Assembly: GCF_902806685.2 (NCBI RefSeq)
Contig: NC_048549.1
Span: 14,091,594 to 14,155,593 of the forward strand
Direction of reading: 5' to 3'
From: Maniola hyperantus
Taxonomy: Eukaryota > Arthropoda > Insecta > Lepidoptera > Nymphalidae
Length of the DNA stretch: 64,000 bases
Shown here: positions 55,801-64,000 of the stretch, one piece after another
Layout: each line of letters begins with the position of its first letter
Position numbering within the stretch: position 1 is the stretch's first letter
The notes under the pieces: generated by a model
What the model was told of the DNA's origin: nothing
The model's database searches: none
Seen by the model: only the letters and a program-made list of their open reading frames with translations
Position numbers and translations under genes: made by a program

Positions 55801-58800
55801 GAAAAGTTAGAGGTGCGTGCCCGGACTCGAACCCCTGATCTCCCGAACAGGAGGCGGACGTCCTAACCACTAGGCTATCACGGCTTAATATAATGTTACT
55901 TTTTAGCTTCACTCATAGGCTAGATTGTAATCTTAGTAGAGTACAACTGCCAGCAATTTACAATCAATAAAAAAAAAACTTGATTTGATTGGGAGATTTT
56001 GACGATCTCCCTGGCGCAGTGGTCTTGTTAGTGGGAGGTCCCGGGTTCGATTCCCGGCAGGGGGTTGGAATTTTATAATTTCTAAATTGCTGGTCTGGTC
56101 TGGTGGGAGGCTTCGGCCGTGGCTAGTTACCACCCTACCGGCAAAACTGTGCCGCCAAGCGATTTAGCGTTTCGGTACGATGCCGTGTAGAAACCAAAGG
56201 GGTATGGGTTTAATAAAAAAACTGGCATACCCCTTCCAGGTTAGCCCGCATCATCACTTACCACCAGGTGAGATTGCAGTCAAGGGCTAACTTGTATCTG
56301 AATAATAATAGTAAAAAAGTATCACTGTGAAACGTTATCGCTTCTAATCTAAGACCTTTCAAATTGTCAATCTAAGCTTCTAATCTGACAATGTCTAGTT
56401 ACCGTTTTTCTTGGGTCCCCTCCAGATGACGGCATCATCAGGACTGCCCAGCAGGAAGCCGATGGACATCAGCGAGAGGTTGTCTGTCACGTACTGAGAA
56501 CAGACGTTTTTTTATCATTTATATGATAGTGTTTTCGTTACATTTCAAGGATTCTAAATATTTTTTAAATACATATGTATCAAGGTTGCGGAACCGGCAG
56601 GATTCGCTCTTGCGTCTTCCTGGGGGTCGAAAATTTAGAAATTATAATTGTAACAAACCATCCGCCCGCGCGGCCGCCGAATGCTTTCCCACTCGCACAC
56701 TACTAACTGCACTGTTCTACAAACACGTCATCGAGTAGCCGCCTACGCAAGAAGCGGGGATCCGCGAGTATAAAAGAGCGCGCCCGCCAGTCCGAAAATC
56801 ATTCTTAGCCTAGCGGCCGGTCTTAGAGCGATAGCCACGCAGTCCTCTAAGACTGGTAGGGTTAAGGAGTGCGGTAGTTACCTACAGCCCACTCCGACAC
56901 CCAGTCGAGGTCACGAACGCGATAGCGCCAGCAGTCCGTTCTTCCACCTCCAGCTTAGGATCCGATTCTTAGCCTAGCGGCCGGTCTTAGAGCGATAGCC
57001 ACGCAGTCCTCTAAGACTGGTAGGGTTAAGGAGTGCGGTAGCTACCTGCAGCCCACTCCGACACCCAGTCGAGGCCACGAACGCGATAGCGCCAGCAGTC
57101 CGTTCTTCCGCCTCCAGATTAGGTCATTATTCACCAAGTTTATTTTGTTACCTACGTGTATTGTGTAATACTGTATAAGTGGAGAATACAGATTTTGAAG
57201 TCAACCCTCGAGTTTCACTGCTACCACCCCTTACATAATTAAATAATCCTTCATACCATAAATGCGAAAGTGTGTCTGTGTGTCTGTCTGCTAGCTTTTT
57301 AGGGCCCAAAAGCTTAACCGATTTTGATGAAATTTGGTACAGAGTTAGCTTACATCCCGGAAATTGACATAGGCAAGTTTTATCCTGGAAAAGCAAAAAA
57401 TTCCCACAAGATTTTTAAAAACCTAAATCCACGCAGACGAAGTCGCAGGCATCGTCTAGTTAAAAATAATTTATTCTACTAGACTATTTTAATATAAGAG
57501 TTTGCATGCCAGAAATGGTTGAATACATTGGATTCAAATATTTATAGTACCACCTTTTTTACATGCGAGTACATGTAAAAAAGGTGGTATAAAAATATTT
57601 GCAAATAATGGATATGGACAAAAAAAATAAAAACCGACTTCGTTACACAAACACTAAAAATTGAAAAATAATTTAATTTATTACCGAATATATTATGTAT
57701 ACAAGAGTTAATATAGTTCCATTATAATACTTTTTGGTGCCGGTGCCAATTAGCTTTAGCTGCGCGAATCGTCTAGACTTCATATTTTTATGAGACTCCA
57801 CAGCCATTGTGGAGTCGCATAAAAATTGGCACCGACCCCAAACAATATTATTATGGAACTATATTAACTCTTGTATACATAATATATTCGGTAATAAATT
57901 AAATTATTTTTCAATTTTTAGTGTTTGTGTAACGAAGTCGGTTTTTATTTTTTTTGTAAAAAAATTTTATTTCACAATTTTTAGTGGCTCCATGGAATTA
58001 TGCTATGACTGGTTAAAAATCTACTGTTTACTAAGCTATTACACTGATCGCGAGCAATTTACTCTTATCCGTTGAGGAGTTCCAGTATCTATCTTCGAAG
58101 ATGTTCATCAGATCTTCACCAAATTGAAATGGGACCAACTTTGAAGTATACACTTTCAAACAAAAAAAGAATTTTCAAAATCGGTCCAGGCGTTTTCGCG
58201 TAATCGGGGAACATACATAAAAAAAAAAAAAAAAAAAGATTCCGACGAATTGAGAACCTCCTCCTTTTTTTGAAGTCGGTTAAAAATGATTATTATTATG
58301 ATTATAAAATTCCAAACCCCTGCCAGAAATCGACCCCGGAACCTCCCGCTAATAAGACCACAGCGCTCGTCACAGCGCCAGGGAGGAGCTCGTCAAAATT
58401 CTTCTTCTTGGCCTTGTATAGATAAGCAGACTTACAACAGGCGACCAGCCGGAGCCCGAGTTGTGCACTTGTTCGCCGCGGACTCCGAGCACTCGCGGCT
58501 GGCTCGGCCCGCAAATGTCTGCGTCCAAGATGCCTACCTACAAACGTAAATAACACAAATTGTGTGTGTATAATGTAAATAACGGGCACAAACACGATTA
58601 ATATATTGATTTTAAATTATAATAGTTATTGCATTTTTTTTACTTTTGCACAATAAATCAAAAAATATTCTACATAATTACATAAAATCAAAAACTAAAA
58701 TAAAAATCTGTTTTAGAATGTACAGGTAGAGCCCTTTCATATGATACCCCACTCGGTATAGTTCTCTTAATTTAAAACTTCAACCCCAAAACTCGATATC

Positions 58801-61800
58801 GATTTTTGTTCATTGTATGTATTATTGTATGGTAGGCAGTGGCGTGCAGCTCATAGAGGCACACAAACACTGCTTACCCAAGAAATAGTTACCCTAGTTA
58901 AAACAGCTTAATGCTCAATGTAAGTAGGTATACCTTCCTAACTACTGCTTACCCTAGCTTTGAACCCTGTGCACGCCACTGATGGTAGGGTATAGTACCT
59001 AACCAACTTTCCAACATTTAAAATTCTAGATCCCATTTGTGGGTAGCTCTCTCGGCAATGTCTATCATAAACTCAATAGATAAAAAAAAAAAAAAGATTT
59101 CGACGAATTGAGAACCTCCTCCTTTTTTTTGAAGTCGGTTAAAAAGCCTGCACAGGCTTATCGGAACTCTCATGAAAATCGATAGTATGTATCTATCTAG
59201 ATTGGATAAGCTTTGTTAGGATTTATCAACATACATCCATACTCCCATACTAATATTACAAATGCGAAAGTGTGTCTCTCTGTCTGTGTGTCTGTCTTCT
59301 AGCCTTTCACGGCCTATCCGTTCAAACGATTTTGACGAAATGTGGTACAGCGATAGCTTGCATCTCGTCGAAGGACATAGGCTACTTTTTATCCCAGGAA
59401 ATTAGAGCTCCTACGAGATTTTTAAAAACCTTAATCCACGCAAATGAAATCGCGGTCATCAGCTAGTTATTAAATACTAGCTGATGCCCGCGACTTCGTC
59501 CGCGTGGATTTAGGTTTTTAAAAATCCTGTGGGAACTCTTTGATTTTCCGGGATAAAAAGTAGCCTATGTCCTTCCCCGGGATGCAAGCTATCTCTATAC
59601 CCAATTTCGTCAAAATCAGTTGAACGGTTGAGCCGTGAAAAGCTAGCAGACAGACAGACACACTTTCGCATTTATAATATTAGTATGGATTTCATTTCAT
59701 TCGTATTTCAAATATTTATCTAGGTACTCGATACTGATTTTGATATTTCGATTTTCCCCCGAAAGGTCATTCGATAGTATGAATGAGCATGACCTATATA
59801 CAAGCAATAGGCTAGGCAGCAGTGCCAGGCGGTGCCGCCCGCCGCAGACCAGCCGCCAGCCGCCAGCCGCCAGCCTTGCCAAGCCGCCAAATCTCACCCG
59901 AGCCTTTGGGATCGATACACGTGTCTAGTGAATATTTCTCAAGTGGCTGTGGAGGTTATGGAGTTCGGAAGCTCATATGAGAGGCGCTCGCGATATAACA
60001 GGGTAATCTAAAATAACTTTTCATTAAAAAAAATAGTAGTCATGTTTTATCCCGAGTAATATTCCCGTTTCCTCTCTTACGGGGTTTGAACCGCCAATCT
60101 TTCGGATTTCAGTCCGCTCTTTTAACCGTTGAACTCTTTTTAGGGTTCCGTACCTCAAAAGGAAAAACGGAACCCCTATAGGATCACTTTGTTATCTGTC
60201 TGTCAAGAAACCTAGAGGGTACTTCCCCGTTGACCTAGAGTCATGAAATTTGACAGGAAGGTAGGTCTTATAGCAGACATGAGGGGAAAAATCTAAAAAC
60301 CGTGAATTTGTGGTTAGTGGTTATACATCACAAGAAAAAAATTAAAATGTGTTCATATACAAAAATGGGGTATCATATGAAAGGGCTTTACCTGTACATT
60401 CTAAAACAGATTTTTATTTATTTTTATGCACAATAGTTTTTGAATTATCGTGCAAAATGTTGAAAAAATACGACTGTAGTGCGGAACCCGCGAGTACGCG
60501 AGTCTGAATCGCACTTGGCCGTGCTTTTTGAGTTCACTTTTGTAGTTAGGTACCAATGATTTAGTAGGTAGGTAGAATGTAATTATATATAAGTAGTTTT
60601 GGAACTCCGTTAGAATTGGAACTCTGAAAAGATTTCGGCCGATAACTTTTAAAATATTGGATAGTTTTTGAGATATCGGCCAAAAACTTTCCTTCATTGC
60701 GATCGAAGCTCCACCTGGATCTGTCAGCATTTTATGATTTTATGGTCATTAAGTGACCCTTAACCTAAAAATAAAATAAAATTTGATCGGAAATTTAGTG
60801 ACGGCTTTTCTTACTGGCCTATAAGAAAGGATTTTTAGAAATTCTAAAGGGCATTTTAAAAACCCAAGATCAACGCGGAAGGCGTGCAACAGCTAGTTTC
60901 TGTATAAACTGTGTCAAGGCATACAACTACGGCAGTGGTCCGACTGCTGACGAGAAAACCACTAACTATCGGCGATTTTCTCTCTCAAGAAACGCACAAT
61001 AAATGGTAAACGAAAGAGATGCATATGTCAAAAGTTGCTCTCTGACTGTTCACACTGCCGATGCCGGCGACGATTCGCTTTACTAGTTTTGTCGCTGAGC
61101 GACGAGCTTTCAAATATAAACTCACTCAGCGATATTCGTTCAGCGATGACGCTTAAACACGTGTAACGCGCGCGCAGTTTTGCACAGAGTCCTGTGCAAA
61201 ACTGCGACCGCGGACGAATGGCGCGAGTAATCGCTCGTCGCACTTGCACACTCGCTTACAGCCCGGCGACAAAACTACACACTCGCTTCCCGCTGATCGC
61301 CAACTCGTTTAAGTTTCTAGTTCTACTCGTTTATCGTTCATCGTCGGCGGTCGGACCACTGCCTAATGGAGAATCATTCGAATTTATGTGTGACCTTTTA
61401 TCGTTCAGTTACTATAGGGCTTCATTAATTTAAAGTAGCTCTTTACATTAGGCGTTGTGGCATAACTTATCGATAACTAGCTGATGCCCGCGACTTCGTC
61501 CGCGTGGATCTAGGTTTTTGACTTACATTTTCCGGATTAAAAGTATTTAGCCTATATCACTCCTCCAGCCTATAATGGGGCTGATAACACCATCTCTAAA
61601 CTAAGCAAAATTAGCCGGTCTAAATCTAGTGCTATCCTTTTCCGCGAGCAACATTATGACAGGGATAGCAATAGATTTAGACGTGTCATTTTAGTTTAGT
61701 TTAGAGATTGTGTACGAGAGAATCGGCCCCACTGATTCGCTAACTCAGTGTCTAACACTGAATGATAGTCACTGAACTCATTTGACAAACATTTTTAATC

Positions 61801-63962
61801 CATTGAAGGTTTCTTACGAAAAATTATTTTCATTATTCACAATGAAGCATCAATGTAGAACCCATGTCAATTTAAAAAAAAAATATTAGCTATATTAGCA
61901 GTGGGTACGACAATAGTGCAACAAGGTAGGACTTGAACCGCCGATCTTTTAGATTTCAGTCCGCGCCTTTACCTTTGAGCTATTGGGGCCGATTCTCTAG
62001 TACACAATCTCTAAACTAAACTAAATTAACAGGTCTAAATCTAGTGCTTTCCTTTTCCGCAAGCAACATTATGAAAGGGATAGCAATATATTTAGACGTG
62101 ATATTTTAGTTTAGTTTAGAGATTGTGTACAAAGGAATTAGCCACATTGAGGCTCTAAATTATCTCGGTGGCTATCATTCAGTGTTAGACACTGAGTCAG
62201 CGAATCACCCCGCAGATCTTTAACTACTCATACAAAAATACAAAAACCGGCCAAGTGCGAGTCAGACTCGCGCACTGAGGGTTCCGTACTACAATCGTAT
62301 TTTATCGACATTTTGCACGATAAATCAAAAACTATTATGCCTAAAAATAAATAAAAATCTGTTTTAGAATGTACAAGTAAAGCCCTTTCATATGATACCC
62401 CACTTGGTATAGTAATCTTACTCTGAAAGTTGAAAATAGCAAAATTTGTTTATGACCACAATTTTTTTTGTGTAATGTTACCTCAAATTCACGTTCTTCA
62501 GATTTTCCCCCGAATGTCTGCTATAAGACCGACCTACCTGCCAAATTTCATGGTTCTGTTTTTCCTTTTGAGGTACGGAACCCTAAAAAATCAAGTCGAT
62601 CTGTTGCTGTTGCGACGAGATTGAAGTACAAACCAATAAATCAACTAGCCAACAAACAAACACACTATCGCATTTACGAGTTTAATATGGGTAGAGATTT
62701 ATTACAAAATCGTAAATCAAGTTGCGATAGGGCATTTAAAACGAGTAGAATGCGAGCAAAGTTTAATGATAATATGTCTCTAGTCAATGACCTCTATGTA
62801 GTACTATGCACTATACTCTATCTATTGTGAGCAGTTAGTTTGGCAATGACAAAGACAAAAAACTCAGTGGGCGTTGACCATTTTGAGTCGTCAACCTCAG
62901 AAACATGTTTCAAAAACATTCGAAATTCAATTTGAAGACATAAGTTTCATTTGTAATTTGTTGGTTTGTTGTCTCAAATGGTTATGCCCACTGAGTTTGT
63001 AAGGTTCTGTACCTCAAAAGGAAAAACGGAACCCTTATAGGATCACTTTGTTGTCTGTCTGTCTGTCAAGAAATCTACAGGGTACTTCCCGTTGACCTAG
63101 AATCATGAAATTTGGCAGGTAGGTAAGTCTTATAGCAGACATTCAGGGAAAAATCTGAAAACCGTGAATTTGTGGTTACATCACATAAAAAAAATTAAAT
63201 TGTGGTCATGAACTAAATTAGTGTTTTCAAATTTCAAAGTAAGATAGCTATATTAAGTAGGGATCTTATGAAAGGTCTTCACCTGCGCATTCTAAAACAG
63301 ATTTTTATTTAATTTTATGCATCATAGTTTTTGATTTATTGTACAAAATGTCGCAGAACATAATATATGTGTTTACACATGTTCTGTTTATGAATACATT
63401 CATCTTCTTTCACCTCTATAACCTCTCCTGCCAATGGTCACTGGTAGAGGTCTCTCATAGAGCAAATTAGTGTTTCCTTGTCCACTTTTACTCTCTTTTT
63501 CTTTACAAGACAATAGTTGTCTTATATGAAACAAGATGATACCCGCGATTTTGGTTTTTAAAAATCCCGTGGGAACTCTTTAATTTTCCGGGATAAAAAG
63601 TAGCCTATGTCCTTCCCCGGGATGCAAGCTATCTCTGTACCAAATTTCGTCAAAATCGGTTGAACGGTTGAGCCGTGAAAGGCTAGCAGATAAATAAATT
63701 TTGATTGATTAATCAATCACCTACTCCCGTGTTGTCCCTTCGGTCTGACAAAGAGACTTAACAGTCAATAATGCGCATTTTCGAAATGTCATTGTACTTA
63801 CATTGATATCAGGGTTCATCTTAGCCAGCCCGTGCCCCAACAGAGATGTGACAGTGCTCTTCCCCACTCCACCTTTGCCCGACAGCACTAGTATTTTGTG
63901 CTTCACATTTGACAGGCGCTTCTTGATCAGTTCAATGGCAGGGTCGGGCCCTGCCGGTACAC
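52575..63962 (-). CDS. NUBP1: NUBP1 (Nbp35) cytosolic Fe-S scaffold ATPase, 5' end outside window
   Basis: NUBP1 with NUBP2 assembles [4Fe-4S] clusters for cytosolic and nuclear proteins. Exons in order: 63962-63802, 58537-58436, 56493-56403, 55662-55591, 53591-53398, then from 52913 on. Phases all fit. Visible: KHKILVLSGKGGVGKST (P-loop with the deviant Lys), GILDADICGPSQPRVLG, HNSGSGWSPV, DDAVIWRGPKKNG, DYLLIDTPPGTSDEHLSLVQ, and ENMSLFVCPNCK holding the bridging CPxC, then RSEIFPATTGGAAQMCC and LPLDPLLARCCDSGQDFLQE. The N-terminal Cys cluster is beyond the window. The 3' end is odd: after ALQSIVKR the frame runs into the first repeat of the array, changes meaning and stops at 52575. The normal terminal codons are not identifiable, so the end given is provisional. 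Confidence 0.93.
54249..54640. mobile_element. TIR element, ~390 bases
   Basis: ACCAATAGAATTGCACCA (left) is inverse to TGGTGCAATTCTATTGG (right), extending outwards with mismatches through TTATTTTTCCG. A smaller inverted element, 54650-54789, has ends ACCACACGAGCTTCAAAATT and AATTTTGAAGCTCTTGTGGT. In NUBP1 intron between exons 53591 and 55591. Confidence 0.7.
54831..55490 (+). mobile_element. composite repeat, copy A ('TTAACCGACTTC' + inner fold-back)
   Basis: The outer part (54831-55165) starts TTAACCGACTTCAAAAAAAG. The inner part (about 55190-55487) has ~105-base inverted arms starting AACCGACTTCGTTACACAAA. An inverted copy is at 57631-58283. Confidence 0.82.
55690..55885 (-). mobile_element. 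tRNA-headed SINE, 5' part
   Basis: Reverse-strand copy with AAGCCGTGATAGCCTAGTGGTT and GGGTTCGAGTCCGGGCAC. In a NUBP1 intron. Confidence 0.8.
56005..56300 (+). mobile_element. tRNA-derived SINE, third type
   Basis: CTGGCGCAGTGG (A box) and GGGTTCGATTCCCGGC (B box), then body GGCTTCGGCCGTGGCTAGTT and tail GGTGAGATTGCAGTCAAGGG. Fragments: 38632-38757 (+) and about 58300-58390 (-), the latter next to a NUBP1 exon. Confidence 0.78.
56584..57238 (+). mobile_element. probable solo LTR with internal 164-base duplication
   Basis: GGTTGCGGAACCGGCAGG near the start, a TATA box in GAGTATAAAAGAGCGCG at about 56767, and a polyadenylation-like end (GTGTAATACTGTATAAGTGG ... CACCCCTTACA) resemble an LTR-retrotransposon LTR. 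The segment from 56801 repeats from 56965 (164-base unit, two copies). No flanking gag/pol. Exact ends and target duplication could not be fixed. Confidence 0.5.
57631..58283 (-). mobile_element. composite repeat, copy B (inverted)
   Basis: The inner fold-back (57631-57945) is followed by the outer part in reverse (57960-58283, ending CTTTTTTTGAAGTCGGTTAA). It pairs with copy A over roughly 650 bases. Shorter pieces of the outer part are at 2636, 33033 and about 59085-59145. Confidence 0.82.
58837..58981. mobile_element. hAT-type MITE, second copy
   Basis: CAGTGGCGTGCA ... TGCACGCCACTG with ATGGTAGG on both sides (58829-58836 and 58982-58989). Same family as 3853-3998, different target. Confidence 0.88.
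59240..59690. mobile_element. two RTE-like tails in inverted pair
   Basis: A reverse copy (59240-59465) meets a forward copy (59469-59690) at ATCAGCTAGTTATTAAATACTAGCTGAT, so the pair could form a ~220-base hairpin stem. Confidence 0.8.
60139..60530 (-). repeat. full-length 'GGTTCCGTAC' repeat
   Basis: TTTTTAGGGTTCCGTACCTC at the left and CGAGTCTGAATCGCACTTGG at the right, the reverse of the family consensus. Others in this NUBP1 intron: 62243-62590 (+) and 62998-63360 (-). Confidence 0.8.
60931..61363. mobile_element. 433-base element with 14-base TIRs and a central hairpin
   Basis: GGCAGTGGTCCGAC at 60931 is the exact inverse of 61350-61363. In the interior, 61173-61206 is a perfect 14-base stem, 6-base loop hairpin (CGCAGTTTTGCACA / TGTGCAAAACTGCG). 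GC-rich with many CGCTCG/GCGAGC words. No ORF. Confidence 0.8.
61577..62143. mobile_element. two copies of a ~155-base MITE
   Basis: 61577-61730 and 61985-62143. Ends GGGGC-GAT and the inverse, with ATCTCTAAACTAA inverted to TTAGTTTAGAGAT. Both contain GGTCTAAATCTAGTGCT and AGCAACATTATGA. Between them lies a scrap of the tRNA-like SINE of 13920-14095. Confidence 0.78.
63535..63690 (+). mobile_element. RTE-like tail
   Basis: GATGATACCCGCGATTTTGG, GGGATAAAAAGTAGCCTATG, CCAAATTTCGTCAAAATCGG. Close to the NUBP1 P-loop exon (ends 63802). Confidence 0.72.
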
Positions 63963-64000
63963 CTGTTAAGGGGTAGGATTATTTAGGATCTAAAACTTCA

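Overview
The window is nuclear DNA from an insect, almost certainly a moth or butterfly (Lepidoptera). Genes are split by GT-AG introns with AATAAA poly(A) signals. Introns and spacers are AT-rich and packed with repeats typical of lepidopteran genomes: tRNA-headed SINEs with ATG-rich tails, RTE-like LINE tails ending in CAGTCAGTCAGTCACC, a ~400-base 'GGTTCCGTAC' repeat, many terminal-inverted-repeat (TIR) MITEs and LINE fragments. All gene names come from reading the translated exons; no search was run.

Layout. (1) 465-1474 (+): last exon of a C2H2 zinc-finger gene. (2) 3423-6476 (+): complete five-exon TRAX (translin-associated factor X). (3) 7765-15323 (-): complete APLF-like gene (FHA domain, two PBZ fingers, acidic tail) with two possible last exons. 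(4) 17372-21939 (+): short ORP10/11-like PH-domain gene with no visible lipid-transfer domain. (5) 23474-23773 (+) and 25898-26963 (-): two COX6B paralogues facing each other. (6) 27139-28980 (-): single coding exon with a TRIR-type C terminus behind a long Arg/Ser-rich region. (7) 30703-44900 (+): complete 16-exon E(z)/EZH2, catalytic subunit of PRC2. (8) 48379-49727 (-): complete three-exon ALR/GFER sulfhydryl oxidase. (9) 52575-63962 (-): most of NUBP1, an Fe-S scaffold P-loop ATPase, whose 5' end is beyond the right edge. APLF/ORP and TRIR/E(z) are divergent pairs. TRAX/APLF, the two COX6B genes and E(z)/GFER converge. The genes are mostly conserved housekeeping genes and do not form one pathway.

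The least ordinary features are two tandem arrays made of coding exons. In E(z), the exon encoding the first part of the CXC domain is followed by about four copies with a 124-base period. In NUBP1, the 3' coding exon is repeated about ten times with a 134-base period. In both arrays each exon copy is separated by a tiny spacer that begins GT and ends AG (18 and 26 bases). In NUBP1 the exon part is 108 bases and frame-preserving; in E(z) it is 106 bases and frame-breaking. They are either very recent real duplications or assembly artefacts, and long reads would decide. Other points of interest are the APLF alternative tails, the zinc-finger array that varies almost only at DNA-contact positions, the paired COX6B genes, and repeat ends that lie directly against splice acceptors.
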